A DNA stretch of 64,000 bases. Origin: Eublepharis macularius (taxonomy: Eukaryota > Chordata > Lepidosauria > Squamata > Eublepharidae). How positions within the stretch are numbered: the stretch's first letter is position 1; each line of letters starts with the position of its first letter. Location of the stretch: assembly GCF_028583425.1 (NCBI RefSeq), contig NC_072798.1, positions 9,612,501-9,676,500 on the forward strand. The letters run 5' to 3'. Of this stretch, positions 21,541 to 31,658 are shown piece by piece. A model generated the notes under the pieces. That model had not been told where the DNA came from, did no database searches, and was given only the letters and a program-made list of their open reading frames with translations. A program made the translations under genes and the position numbers.

Positions 21541-22922
21541 CAGAAACCCTTGCTGCCACTAATCCCTGAAGCTGTCTGAGATTCAGGCAGTGGGGTTTTT
21601 TTGGAGGGGGGGGGAATCAGCTGTAGCATGGTGAGGGACCTCGGCACCCTACAACTGATTGCCCCCTCATCACCTGAGTTATTCTGTGGCCCCATCCTTG
21701 AGTTTTGCTCAGGACACCAGAAGACCCTATATGTAAATATACACATCGTGCCCTCTAAGGACTCTTTCTCAGGTATGGTGGGGACAGCTAGCGTTAAGAA
21801 GGCCAGCTTTCTGGAGCTGCCATGAGAATAACTGACAACCGTTTTCTTGTATCAGTGAAAGTCAAGAGAAGGACAAGAGAAGACGCCATCCAGGTAGGAC
21901 CTACACTTTCTGCTTCCCTCCGGAGACCTTCAGAATCCCGCCTGCCGCCTGCCCCTTCCTCTGCCCCCTGGCTTCAGTTTCTTGGTCACAGGAGGGGAGA
22001 TGTGGCTGGGTGAGGGAGGACACACTTTGCATGCAAAAGAGTCGCCTGCTCAATCTCGATTAAAAACTTTTTCTAGCAGCCACTGCCCGGCTGAGTAAAT
22101 GAAAAAACTGATTCTGCAAGGATGGCTTATAGATCCGCTCCATGTATGTTCCAAAGAGGCCTTTGAAACATTTTGCAAAGTATAATATTTAACTTCCTCC
22201 CTTCCTTCCTTCATTTATAGCCTGCCTTTCTCATTGAGATTCTGGGTGGATTCTCTCTCTCCCCTTCTCTCTCCCAACAGTTTAATCAGACAGCAGAGAC
22301 ATAACATATCATACTTCCAGAAAGCTACAAAGGCACGCATCAAAAGCATTAAGTTCCTTAGTAAAAACATACTGTTCTGGGAGAACCTAGCAAGAGAAAA
22401 TGCAGTACTACGAAAGGGAACACATCCATGCAGTGTTACAAAGCAGGAGTTTCCACACATGACAAAATCTCCATTGTGATGGGCACAACTAGAGGTGACG
22501 GCACCCCTGGGTCAGACCCAGGGATGTCGCTGCCATTTCAGAGCCTGAGGGGATTGAAAAATGTTGCCAGGGCTGGGTCCGCAGCGTGGCAAGACCAAGA
22601 ACTCTTGATACCCCCCGCCCACCAATGTCTTGGCAAATGCCAAAATGGCGGCTCCCTCCTGGCCATTTCAGCAATTGTAAAGGCTCAGGGGAGGGGGGAC
22701 CAGATCCCCGGGTCACACCATGTTGCAGGTGTAACCCCTATGAGGTAATTGGTTTAGAGTCCGTAACCAGAGCCAGGCAGTTGAGGAAGAAGCTGGTCGC
22801 TGGGGAGGTGAATAATAATTGATATGCTCTTCTCGCCTTGAATAAGGTAATCAAATGTTGTAAGTGAACAATATGACTTAAAATAGTGTATGTGTAGTGT
22901 GTTTGGTTGGTGTTACTGGGAT
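21541..22922. other. Unassigned sequence
   Basis: About 1.4 kb without a supported gene. At 22195-22245 the words AGCCTGCCTTTCTCATTGAGA resemble a reversed SINE 3' end. The 22490-22740 stretch is GC-rich and may be another DNA transposon, but no termini could be paired. Confidence 0.35.
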
Positions 22923-23311
22923 CATCACCGGCACCAGGGTTTCTGGTGCCTGCGGCCAGCTCTATGTGCAAGTGCATGCGTGCACCCCGGACTGCATGAT
23001 GACGTCATGGCGTTATGATGTCATCACACGGCAGAGCGGGCCCTTTTGGCTGGCGGGTGGCTGGGGTGGTGCACGGAGGCTGCCTGCACTCTGCACGCCG
23101 CCCCAGCCATCTGCCGTGCCTGGCCTGTGGCTGCTGCGCTTAACCGGGGGCGTGCGGCAGCGGCACATGATGGCCGGCTTGAAGCAGCTGTGGGGCAGGC
23201 ACGCCAGCTCCGTGGTGTGCGCCTCCACCGCCGGCAGCCCCTCTGGCAGCCCCTCTGGTGCCCTGGCATCCACGGCAGCTGCCTCACGGGCTCATGGTGG
23301 TGCCAGCCCTG
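22923..23311. mobile_element. GC-rich non-autonomous hAT element, shorter relative of 4524-5145
   Basis: Begins CATCACCGGCACCAGGGTTTC and ends GGTGGTGCCAGCCCTG, an imperfect inverted match to the CAGGGCCGGTGCCAG start of the 4524 element. An exact 8-bp duplication ACTGGGAT lies at 22915-22922 and 23312-23319. The interior has a perfect CRE-like TGACGTCA at about 23001 and TGATGTCATCA nearby. Frames of up to 148 residues are GC-driven and unsupported. Confidence 0.8.
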
Positions 23312-23428
23312 ACTGGGATTGTATTATTTTTTCAGGGTTGTAACTCCCCAAGAAGAGGACAAAAGCCTGGGCTACAGTTGCTTCAAATTTGAAGGATAGT
23401 GAAAAAAGAACTTGTGTGATTCCACTAA

Positions 23429-23630
23429 GAGCCAAGCTACAAGTGACGCCTGACACAGGTTGGACACTTGTCAGCTTCCCTCAAGTTTTGATGGGAAATG
23501 TAGGCATCCTGGTCTTGCAGCTGTAATGGAGAGCCAAGCTGTAAAACCAGGACGCCTACATTTCCCATCAAAACTTGAGGGAAGCTGACAAGTGTCCAAC
23601 CTGTATCAGGCGTCACTTGTAGCTTGGCTC
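23429..23630. mobile_element. Fold-back MITE, GAGCCAAGCTACAAGTGACG family, copy 1
   Basis: Nearly the whole 202 bp is one inverted repeat. The left arm, from GAGCCAAGCTACAAGTGACG to CATCCTGGTC, is mirrored by the right arm ending CGTCACTTGTAGCTTGGCTC, with only a short loop. TAA lies at both ends (23426-23428 and 23631-23633), a 3-bp duplication that would fit PIF/Harbinger. That assignment is inferred. RNA from it would form a long hairpin. Confidence 0.8.
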
Positions 23631-23912
23631 TAAGTTGAACTGTTTACCTTTTCAAAGACATTGTTGGTTTAAAGTTTCTGTATGGTTGCACTTAGGAGTT
23701 TAGTTGAAGGAGAAAAAACAGTTGTACTGTACTAATCGTTAAAAGGTTTTTAAAGTATTTTTTTCTTAACTTAAATTTGTGCGAAAGTTTGCTTCCTAAG
23801 CCCCATACAAGGAGAAGTTACACAGGCCCTCACAGCTTTTAAGAATTGCCCTCGCTAAGCTCTAAAATGGCGGCAGTGCCTGGGGAGGCCATAGTGTCTA
23901 GTTGTGGCCTGG

Positions 23913-24146
23913 GAGCCAAGCTACAACTAATGCCTGACACAGGTCGGACACTTATCAGCTTCCCTCAAGTTTTGATGGGAAATGTAGGCGTCCCGGTTTT
24001 GCAGCTTGGCTCTCCGACTGCTGTCCAATGGACTTTTCAACTGTCACTTGTCCAACATTCCGCCAAGCTGCCTACATTTCCCGTCAAAACTGGAGGGAAG
24101 CTGACAAGTGTCCAACCTGTGTCAGGCGTCACTTGTAGTTTGGCCC
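23913..24146. mobile_element. Fold-back MITE, same family, copy 2
   Basis: Arms match copy 1 (GAGCCAAGCTACAACTAATG at left; GTCACTTGTAGTTTGGCCC at right, followed by TAA). The loop is longer and includes GACTGCTGTCCAATGGAC. It lies 280 bp from copy 1. The left TAA is not preserved. Confidence 0.75.
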
Positions 24147-24926
24147 TAAGACTTTCAGTCAATTATGTCTGGAGTTTTGTGCTCGGAATTTAATTCCCAG
24201 GCATGCCTGGGCCTGATTTGGATTGGGACCACGATACACAGAGAAAGGGGAATTAATCTTTCCTGCCTGTGCTGTTTTCTTGACCTGGGGAGACAGCCTC
24301 TGTCCAGTTGGGGAAACAACTTATACTGATGGCTGCAGTAACTTTGTAACTTGTGAATCAGTCCTATTTATCAGCCATCCTCTCACGCTTCCTTCACATA
24401 AGCCCCATAAAAGGCTGCAAGGTTTACTTGAGAGTAAATATGCATTAGGATCAGGCCACACACTCATGAGGATCGGGGAACTCACAAGATACCTTAGGCG
24501 AGTCCCACAGCTCCATGTTTGCAATATTGTAATTTAAGCCTACCTTATTCTCTTTACTGATGGTCTGCTAACACCCATATGGAAAGATACTAGGATGTTT
24601 GGACGAGCACAGGGTCGGGTTTGGAAGCACAGTTGCCATTCCCAACGTAATAAGCATTAACATGCAAATCCAGACCTTGAAAGGGAAAAAAGTTGGTGGA
24701 GTTCAGATCTTTCTCTGCAGATTCATTGGGGTCCTGTTGTTGATCACAAGTAAGAAAAATGGAGATCTTTGTATAAGGCAGTTCCGAGAGTCATGGACCA
24801 GATACATGCTTTCATGTGCTAGCAACATCCTTCTGACATTTACATTGCCCATGTTCAAAAAGCTGCCCTAGACAATGCATTGGTAAGAGAGTAAATGGAA
24901 GCCAACCAGACATTATAAAAAGGAAA
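24147..24926. other. Unassigned sequence
   Basis: About 780 bases without a recognised gene or repeat. Confidence 0.35.
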
Positions 24927-24995
24927 GAGCAAGACCAACAAGATTTCCAGGGTGTAAGCTTTCGAGAGTCAAGCTCACTTCATCAGATACCTCCG
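24927..24995 (-). repeat. Interspersed GGTGCTACTGGACTC family fragment
   Basis: AGAGCAAGACCAACAAGATT, GTAAGCTTTCGAGAGTCAAG and CTTCATCAGATAC are shared with 25886 and 35985. Confidence 0.6.
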
Positions 24996-25256
24996 TCTGT
25001 TTAAAAAAACCAAAACACTCAGACATCAGTCAGGGAGTATTTCTGTCTCCCTGGACATTCAGTAACAGACTTAAAGGTTGTACTACTTCATCAGGAAAGT
25101 TTTAAAGGGATACTCAAGAGAGAAGCCGCTGAGTTATAATTCATATAAAGATCTGATAATATCATATGCGGTCTCAACAGGGATTTGGAATGGCTCGTTC
25201 GCTACATAAGATTGAACAGGACTCTAGTAGCAACAGTCTTTCTTTTCTGGTTTATG

Positions 25257-25516
25257 CAGGGCTTTTTTTCAGGGGTAACGTGGGGGAATGGAGTTCCGGA
25301 ACCTCTTGAAAATGGTCACATGGCTGGTGGCCCCGCCCCCTGATCTCCAGACAGAGGCGAGTTTAGATTGCCCTCCGCGCCGCCGAGTGGTGTGGAGGGC
25401 AATCTAAACTCCCCTCTGTCTGGAGATCAGGGGGCGGGGCCACCGGCCATGTGACCATTTTCTCCGAGGGCAACCCAATGAGTTCCCCCACCTCTTTTCC
25501 CAGAAAAAAAGCCCTG
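25257..25516. mobile_element. Palindromic hAT MITE
   Basis: 260 bp, CAGGGCTTTTTTTCAGGGG to CCAGAAAAAAAGCCCTG. It is flanked by exact GGTTTATG (25249-25256 and 25517-25524). The interior is also a large palindrome: CTCCAGACAGAGG...GATTGCCCTCC at left is mirrored by GGAGGGCAATC...CTGTCTGGAG at right. Termini resemble the 9572 element (CAGTGCTTTTTTTC), so they may share a mobilising transposase. It is the cleanest fold-back element in the window. Confidence 0.9.
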
Positions 25517-25524
25517 GGTTTATG

Positions 25525-25885
25525 TAAACTATCCCCCACGCTGAGTGCCTCATTTACTCTTTTGACTCGAATGTCACACACCTCATCTTTTTGGCCTCTC
25601 TTTGGAGGTGAGAAATGTAAGCTCTTCGAATATCTTTGACTCTGTGCTGCCTAGCATGTTTTGATGGTTAGGTTTTATACTGCTTTTAAGGGCTATCTTG
25701 TTTTAAAGGGTATTTTGATTGTTGTTTCTGTAACTTGATTTGAGGCATTGTGGGATAATAAATAGATCTGTCAGTAGTTACTAACTGTATTAGCTAAACA
25801 GAGTACCTATGCTTAGACCCAGTATATATCTAAAGGCTATGGACAAAATCTCAAAGGCCCATCTTCTTGTCATTTTGCAAAAAAA
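25525..25885. other. Unassigned sequence
   Basis: No gene supported. At 25600-25760 the T-rich text with GTAACTTGATTTGAGGC and a GGGATAATAAATAGAT end looks like a degraded SINE/LINE tail. Confidence 0.35.
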
Positions 25886-25985
25886 CCCCTTCCTAATTAT
25901 AGAGCAAGTCCAGTAGCATCTTAAAGACCAATAAGATTTTCAAATTACAAGCTTTTGAGACTCAACGCTCCCTTCATCAGATAAT
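25886..25985 (-). repeat. Interspersed GGTGCTACTGGACTC family copy
   Basis: TAGAGCAAGTCCAGTAGCATC, TAAAGACCAATAAGATTT and CTTTTGAGACTCAACGCTCCC are the reversed family order. Confidence 0.7.
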
Positions 25986-26068
25986 TAAATAAATCTATTT
26001 ACTGAAAGTACAAAATAGATAGATCATGCTAATATGAATTAGCTGCAAAATACCAAATGTGTACACAC

Positions 26069-26722
26069 CAGGGCTCATTTCGAGGGGGAATGTGCAAGAA
26101 TGCAGTTCTGGCAGTTCCCTAAAGAAGTCACATGTCAGATGGCCCTGCCCAGCTGACTCTTGGCCAATTTGGGCCCGTTTCATCCTGGATTGGGGCCGAA
26201 ACGGCCCGGATTGGGCCTCTGATGGGTGGTGGATCACTCTCCTGTTCAGCAGCGGCCCACTCCTGACCTTTTTGGGCCCCTTTTCAGCCATTTTCAGCCC
26301 CTTTTTGCCATTTTGGGCCCAATTTCAGCCCTGAATGGCCAGGATTGGGTCCAAAAGAGCCAGAATAGGTGATGTCAAGGGGTGTGGCATATGCAAATCA
26401 GTTATACTAATGACACACTTCCTGTGATGGCAAGAGGCATGGCATATGCTAATGAGCTATGCTAATGAGTTATGCTAATGAGTTCCTCCAGCTCTTTTTC
26501 GGTCTGAAAAGGGGCCCAAAATGGTCAGGATCGGGCTGCTAATGAGTGGGAGAGTGATTCACCACCCGTCAGAGGCGCGATCCAGGCCGTTTTGGCCCCA
26601 ATCTTGGCCGAAATGGGCCCAAAATGGCCAAGAGTCAGGTAGGTGGGGCCACCTGACATGTGACCTCTTTGGGGAACTGCTGGAACTGCGTTCCTGTGCG
26701 TTCCCCCTCAAAATAAGCCCTG
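26069..26722. mobile_element. Composite of two CAGGGCTCATTT hAT copies in opposite orientation
   Basis: The left part (26069 to about 26502) is a plus copy starting CAGGGCTCATTTCGAGG with the octamer at 26391-26398. It ends prematurely at GCTCTTTTTCGG. It joins directly to a minus-oriented partial copy that ends CCTCAAAATAAGCCCTG at 26722. Both outer ends are therefore the same terminus. Outer flanks GTACACAC and CTCATAAC do not match, so this is not a simple insertion of one intact unit. Confidence 0.75.
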
Positions 26723-27149
26723 CTCATAACATAATTATTTGTGGTCACCCCAAAAACTGAAGTCCTGCACACAGCACGCAAAACAATTCACTGCCCCCCA
26801 AACTATCAATGAGGAGGTAATGGAGCAACTGGTAAACTGGCTTTTGCATGTCCTGTGCCCTTTATCTGAGTGAAAGGTCTGCATTGACTGTATACGTTTG
26901 ATTTCAAACTAAGTTTGTTCCCCTTTCTGTCTCAGATCAATACCATTCACACAGGTACGTAAGTAAGCTTGGAAGAGGCTCAAAGGTCCTTTGTGTATCA
27001 CACGTGGAAACACTGTTGTGATGGGGACAGAAGAGAAGAAGAGCAGCAGCCATCTCTAGGTTGGGTGGACATTTTCTGTTAAAGGTTCTGTTCGGACCTT
27101 CAACCGTGCCTGGAAGACACCAGGAAGCTAGTGTAGATCCTGAAACTCA
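26723..27149. other. Unassigned sequence
   Basis: About 430 bases with no recognised gene or repeat. Confidence 0.4.
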
Positions 27150-27385
27150 GAGTGGGACCACAAGTGACGCCTGACACAGGTTGGACACTTGCCAGCTTCC
27201 CTCAAGTTTTGATGGGAAATGTAGGCAGCTTGGCGGAATGTTGGACAAGTGACAGTTGAAAAGTCCATTGGACAGCAGTCGGAGAGCCAAGCTGCAAGAC
27301 CAGGACGCCTACATTTCCCATCAAAACTTGAGGGAAGCTGACTAGTGTCCAACCTGTGTCAGGCGTCACTTGTGGTCCCGCTCTC
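27150..27385. mobile_element. Fold-back MITE, same family as 23429, copy 3
   Basis: Left arm GGGACCACAAGTGACGCCTG and right arm CAGGCGTCACTTGTGGTCCC are exact reverse complements, followed inside by GATGGGAAATGTAGGC and its mirror. The loop contains GACAGCAGTCGGAGAGCC, related to the copy 2 loop. The outermost word differs from copies 1 and 2 (GGGACC instead of GAGCCAAG). Confidence 0.75.
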
Positions 27386-27482
27386 AGACTCAACATTCTC
27401 TTAGAATGTATCTTTGCTACCTGAATGGTTTGATACGAGATTGCCATAGCGTTTCCACCAAGAAGTCCTGGGAATTTTAGTA

Positions 27483-27926
27483 AGGGCTCATTTCGAGGGG
27501 GAACATGCAGGAATGCAGTTCCAGCAGTTCCCCAAAGAGAACACGTCAGGTGGCCCCGCCCACCTGAGTCTCGGCCATTTTGGGCCCGTTTCAGCCTGGA
27601 TTGGGGCCGAAAGGCCCGGATCGGGCCTCTGATGGGTGGTAGATCACTCTCCCACTCAGCAGCTGCCCAATCTTGACCATTTTGGGCCCCTTTTTGGCCA
27701 TTTTCAGCCCCTTTTTGCCATTTTGGGCCCAATTTCAGCCCTGAATGTCCAGGATTGGGTCCAAAACAGCCAGGATAGGTGATGTCAGTGGGTGTGGCAT
27801 ATGCAAATCAGATATGCTAATGACACACATCCGGTGATGGCAAGGGGTGTGGCCTATGCTAATGGGTTATGCTAATAAATTATGCTAATGAGTTCCTCCA
27901 GCTCTTTTTCTACGAAATGACCCCTG
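27483..27926 (+). mobile_element. hAT CAGGGCTCATTT family, copy 6
   Basis: Starts AAGGGCTCATTTCGAGGG (first base changed) and ends CTACGAAATGACCCCTG. It contains the GGCCC repeat body, the octamer at 27801-27808 and repeated TATGCTAAT words. Unlike copies 1-3, no 8-bp duplication could be read. Confidence 0.8.
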
Positions 27927-27966
27927 GTAATAGAATAGCTTTTTTACCAAATCAGAACATCAAGGT

Positions 27967-28075
27967 TGGTATTGTCCATTCTGACTGGCAGCAGCAGTCC
28001 AGGGTCTCAGGTCATTCACTTCACCTAGGACTTTCTGCATGCCAAGCAGATGATCTACCGCTGAGCCACAGCCCA
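27967..28075 (-). mobile_element. tRNA-derived SINE, inverted copy
   Basis: CTGCATGCCAAGCAGATGATCTACCGCTGAGCCACAG is, in reverse, the CTGTGGCTCAGCGGTAG A-box head followed by CATCTGCTTGGCATG. The inner GGTCTCAGGTC matches the body of the copy at 32838. Confidence 0.75.
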
Positions 28076-28367
28076 CCCAAAGTTTGCTCAGGATGCTAGA
28101 AATTCTGGCAGAGATCCCTAAAATGACCCCCTCCCTCAAGAACTACAAATCCCAGGATTCCATGCAATAACTCTTGGTAGTTCAAGTCTGTAGTGGAAGT
28201 TCATGTGATGGAAGCACCAGCTGAGGTTTCCAAACAGGGTTGTGCTGTGCAGCGAAAATGGAAACAAAACAAAACAAAACTCTGACACGGTACTGGCAAT
28301 CTTGGTTGGGGTGGCTGTCCTTTTGTTTTCTTAGTGCCCATTGAACACCACAGCCCCCACCCATTTT

Positions 28368-28552
28368 TGCATAAACTGCCATCATGTCACAATAGACTTA
28401 TGGCAACCTTGCAAGGTTTTCAAGGCAACAGACTGCGTAGTAACCCTTGAGTTCTTTGGTGATCAAACATCCAACTACTAACCAGGGCCAACCCTGCTTA
28501 GCTTCTGAGATATGAAGAGATCAGGCTAGCCTGAGCCACCCAGGGCAGGGCC
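28368..28552 (-). mobile_element. 5S-rRNA-derived SINE, copy 1
   Basis: In reverse it reads TCAGAAGCTAAGCAGGGTTGGCCCTGGTTAGTAGTTGGATG (28468-28533), which is 5S rRNA internal promoter sequence. The downstream tail CAAGGTTGCCATAAGTC is shared with the second copy. It is diverged, with gaps in the 5S part, and is a SINE rather than a 5S gene. Confidence 0.75.
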
Positions 28553-29630
28553 TCTTATCCTTAGGTTTTTTTTAAGGGTATGAAACACCTCTGAGCACAT
28601 ACAGAGTAACTTCCTTCCAGCACTGAACAAGTACAGCCTGTCCTCCATGCATTTGATCCCCGCTCAAAGTGCATGTCCATCACTGGGCAACTGCAACAGC
28701 CAGTGGGGTCTCGCATGTGTGAACCGGCCACCCTGGGTCTCTAACCCAACAAGGGCAAACTTCCTTCTTGCCACAAGCATGTGCCTTTCTGGTAGAGTCA
28801 GTTCACACGTTCAGCTGCCCTGCCGAAGAGCATCCTACTGGATTGCACCTTGCTTCCAGTGTGGAGCCAAATGGGTACCCAGAGGAAGAGCATGAAGACA
28901 GCCGCTCCTCCCTCACATCTGTATTCGAAGGTTGGCTACCTCTAAATGTGGCATTCCCATTTAGCCACCACGTCTCACAGCGATTGATCGACTTGCCTCC
29001 CAGGCCTGTGTAGGTTCATGTTTTAAATATGGAGCCATCCAAGGCCGGTTGGCATATCCATTGCTTGAGGGGTGCAACACCCAGTGACAATTGGAATCAT
29101 CTCAGACTAAACCACAGAGAGAACTTCCACAACACCAAAACACAACCACTTTTGGTGGAGTTGGTCTGCCTGTTCAACCTACAGCCATCACGTACCTTGT
29201 GATCCAAGCTATCTAGTGATATCTATCAAGGGTGGGTAGAAGACAGCCTGCAATAGTTTGGGATGGACCACCTCATTCCAGATGTCCTGCAAAAGACAAA
29301 GCGGACCTTGGTCCGATTCAACGAGACACCGCCTCCCGTGATACCTGTCTGAAACCATTTCTTCTGCTTCCTTCACGTTTTTCCTCAAACCTGACCTCTT
29401 CTTAAGCCTTCACTCTCCATCTCCTACTACAACTAAACCTTTGACTCCATGTCTCTCCCTTCCCTTTATGATTCCATTTTCAGCCTGCAGCCTTCTGGAG
29501 GTAGAGACCCTGTCACCTTGCCATCTGTAAAGCCCCATGTACCAACCAAGGTGGAGATTGTGGGTCCTGTGGCACCCTCTGATAGGTTTGCCGGCATCTG
29601 GTTGCTTCTCAGGGATAAAATCCAAAGGGT
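28553..29630. other. Unassigned intergenic sequence
   Basis: About 1.1 kb without a supported gene. Frames of 70-80 residues on both strands lack motifs. Confidence 0.35.
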
Positions 29631-29765
29631 CATAGAATAATAGGGTTGGAAGGGACCTCCAAGGTCATCTAGTCCAACCCCCTGCACAATGCAGGAAATT
29701 CACAACTACCTCCCCCACACCCCCAGTGACCCTTGCTCTGTGCTCTGAAGATAGGTAAACACAAA
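29631..29765 (-). mobile_element. CR1 LINE 3' end, second copy
   Basis: CATAGAATAATAGGGTTGGAAGGGACC followed by TCATCTAGTCCAACCCCC and GCACAATGCAGGAAATTCAC match the copy at 1643. Inverted, truncated and non-coding. Confidence 0.85.
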
Positions 29766-29976
29766 AGAGGCTCCTCCAGAACACAACAGCAGCAATTAAT
29801 CTGGACCTCTCCGAACGGGAGGAAAATACAGTGGATCACAATACATTAAATCGTAGGGATGGGTTTAAAGTGACTAGTGCAATTTGTGAATGAATACATT
29901 ATACACACTCTCATACACTCTTCCTAAAATACTATACAAATAACAACCCTGCTCATATATATATATATATTAAAGC

Positions 29977-30192
29977 CCTGACCTGAAGAGCCCAGATGAA
30001 CCCGATCTGGTCAGATCTCAGAAGCTAAGCAGGGTCGGCCTTGGTTAGTATTTGGATGGGAGACCTCCAGCGAAGACCAGGTCTGCAGAGACAGGCAATG
30101 GCAGACCACCCTTGTTAGTCTCTTGCTATGAAAACCCTGCCAGGGGTTGCCAGAAGCCAGCTATGACCTGAGGGCACTCTCCACCACCACCC
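29977..30192 (+). mobile_element. 5S-rRNA-derived SINE, copy 2
   Basis: The head GATCTGGTCAGATCTCAGAAG, then CTAAGCAGGGTCGGCCTTGG, then TTAGTATTTGGATGGGAGAC is clearly 5S rRNA (30001-30066), including the A- and C-box region of the type 1 Pol III promoter. After the 5S part come GGCAATGGCAGACCACCC and CTATGACCTGAGGGCACTC, the SINE body and tail. A genuine 5S gene would continue in 5S sequence to a T-run, which this does not. Confidence 0.85.
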
Positions 30193-30344
30193 AAAACAAA
30201 GAGCCAAACCTGCCAATCTGTTTTGGGTGCAATTCTTTCTGCAAATTACACCAGTGCTGGACATACACTCATCCCCAGTAGCTAGACTCCTGCCTTTTCA
30301 TTGGAGAGAACCTGGTCCAAATCCTTGCCAGGCCATCTTAAGTT

Positions 30345-30533
30345 TCGTAGGTTGCCAATTTCCAGGTGGCGCCTGGAGATCTCCAGGAACTACAGCTGAT
30401 CTCTGGGTTACATAAAGCAGTTCCCCTAGTGAAAATGTCTGCTTTGGAGGGTGGACTCTACTGCATGATACTCCACTAAGGGCCACCTCCCCAAATCTCC
30501 AGGAACTCTCCAGCCTGGAGCTGGCAACCCTAA
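30345..30533 (-). mobile_element. GGTTGCCAAC-type MITE, copy 3
   Basis: Starts TAGGTTGCCAATTTCCAGG and ends GAGCTGGCAACCCTA. CCTGGAGATCTCCAGG and TTTGGAGGGTGGACTCTA match the family in inverted order relative to 7883. Confidence 0.8.
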
Positions 30534-30630
30534 GTTCAGCATGTGGTACCTTACCCAAGTATGCTCAAGTGTAGGGAGACCCAATGGTAGTCGGGAAGCG
30601 TAGTTTCAATTTCACCTCTCTACTGGAGGG

Positions 30631-30795
30631 TAGTTTAAAAAGACAGCCGGCAGAGATCCCTCCTTAGAAGGTTTTGTTAATTTCACCTTTGCCTTCCCAA
30701 GGGGAGGTGAAATTGACAGAGCCTTTGGGGAGGCCAAGGTGAAATTAACAAACCCTCTGAGGAGGGATCTCTGCCGGCTCTGTCTTTTTAAAGTA
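30631..30795. mobile_element. Short fold-back MITE (TAGTTTAAAAAGACAG termini)
   Basis: Left arm TAGTTTAAAAAGACAGCCGG...CAGAGATCCCTCC...GTTAATTTCACC is mirrored on the right by GGTGAAATTAAC...GAGGGATCTCTG...CTGTCTTTTTAAAGTA. Only about 20 bp separate the arms. No relative was seen elsewhere in the window. Confidence 0.75.
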
Positions 30796-30989
30796 GGCTT
30801 CCCAGCTAACATTGCCTCTCCCTAAACTTGAGCGTCCTCTGTAAGATGTCCCGTGTAGAGCCAGTGGACTCAAATCCTACTGTTCTACTGCAGACTTCCA
30901 GGGCTACCCACCAAAAAACTAAGTTCTGGGTACAACTTATGGACTTTTTGGGACTGTGGGACTCTCTCGCCTAGCCTCCCCCATCCAGC

Positions 30990-31563
30990 TGCCTTGAGGA
31001 TCGCAGGGGGAGAAGCCTGCGGAAGAAGGGCAGGATCGCAAGGAGACAGCCTGCAGGGGCAGCTCCCTGGATGGCCGAGGGCGGCTCCCCCTCTGGCGCC
31101 TCCGGGTGGCGAGCCGGGCGGCACCCCCTCCGGCCAGCCCCGCCGAGGGCGACCGCCCCCCCCCCCCCGTGCCCTGACCTCGGGGCCATCCGATCCGGGC
31201 CGGCTCGACACTGCGCGCCGCGCCGGAGCAGACAGCGCGCCCGGGCGGCTGAAACCGAAGCCCGCGGCCAGGCAGAGATCGGCAGCGCCTGATAGCGCGA
31301 AACTCTAGCGCGCTCCCAAAGCTCTCTGGGCGGCTCGGGCCGGATCAGGAGTCCGGCCAGCGCCAGCGCGTCGCCAGGCCGGGCGGGCGGGAACGTCAAG
31401 CGCGGCCGGTTGGGGCCCGGAGACGGGCAGCCGCCCCCCGCCCCGCCGCCGCGCACAAGCGGCCATTCATGGCGCCCCCGGAGCCCCGCCGGCCCCCGAG
31501 CCCCGGCGCAGGGCCAGGCGCCCACGAGGCAGCTCTCCGCCGGGCCCCTCGCCCCGTTCCGCG
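30990..31563. promoter_or_regulatory. Isolated CpG-rich block, possible CpG island
   Basis: Dense CpG content (for example GCGCGCCGCGCCGG near 31215) in a stretch of about 570 bp, in sharp contrast to both sides. It could be a promoter or first exon of an unannotated, perhaps non-coding, transcript about 30 kb upstream of GATA3. Long frames on both strands (184 residues minus, 104 plus) are arginine/proline/glycine-rich and appear compositional. Confidence 0.5.
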
Positions 31564-31565
31564 TT

Positions 31566-31566
31566 T

Positions 31567-31658
<92 letters not shown>

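Noticed and set aside
29977..30192. A functional 5S rRNA gene
   Set aside because: Only an internal 5S portion matches and it runs into a SINE body.
1..31000. 3' exons of TAF3, the upstream neighbour of GATA3 in mammals
   Set aside because: No frame resembled TAF3; if synteny holds it lies outside the window.
30971..31525. 184-residue minus-strand frame in the CpG block
   Set aside because: Ala/Arg/Gly/Pro composition typical of CpG islands; no motif.
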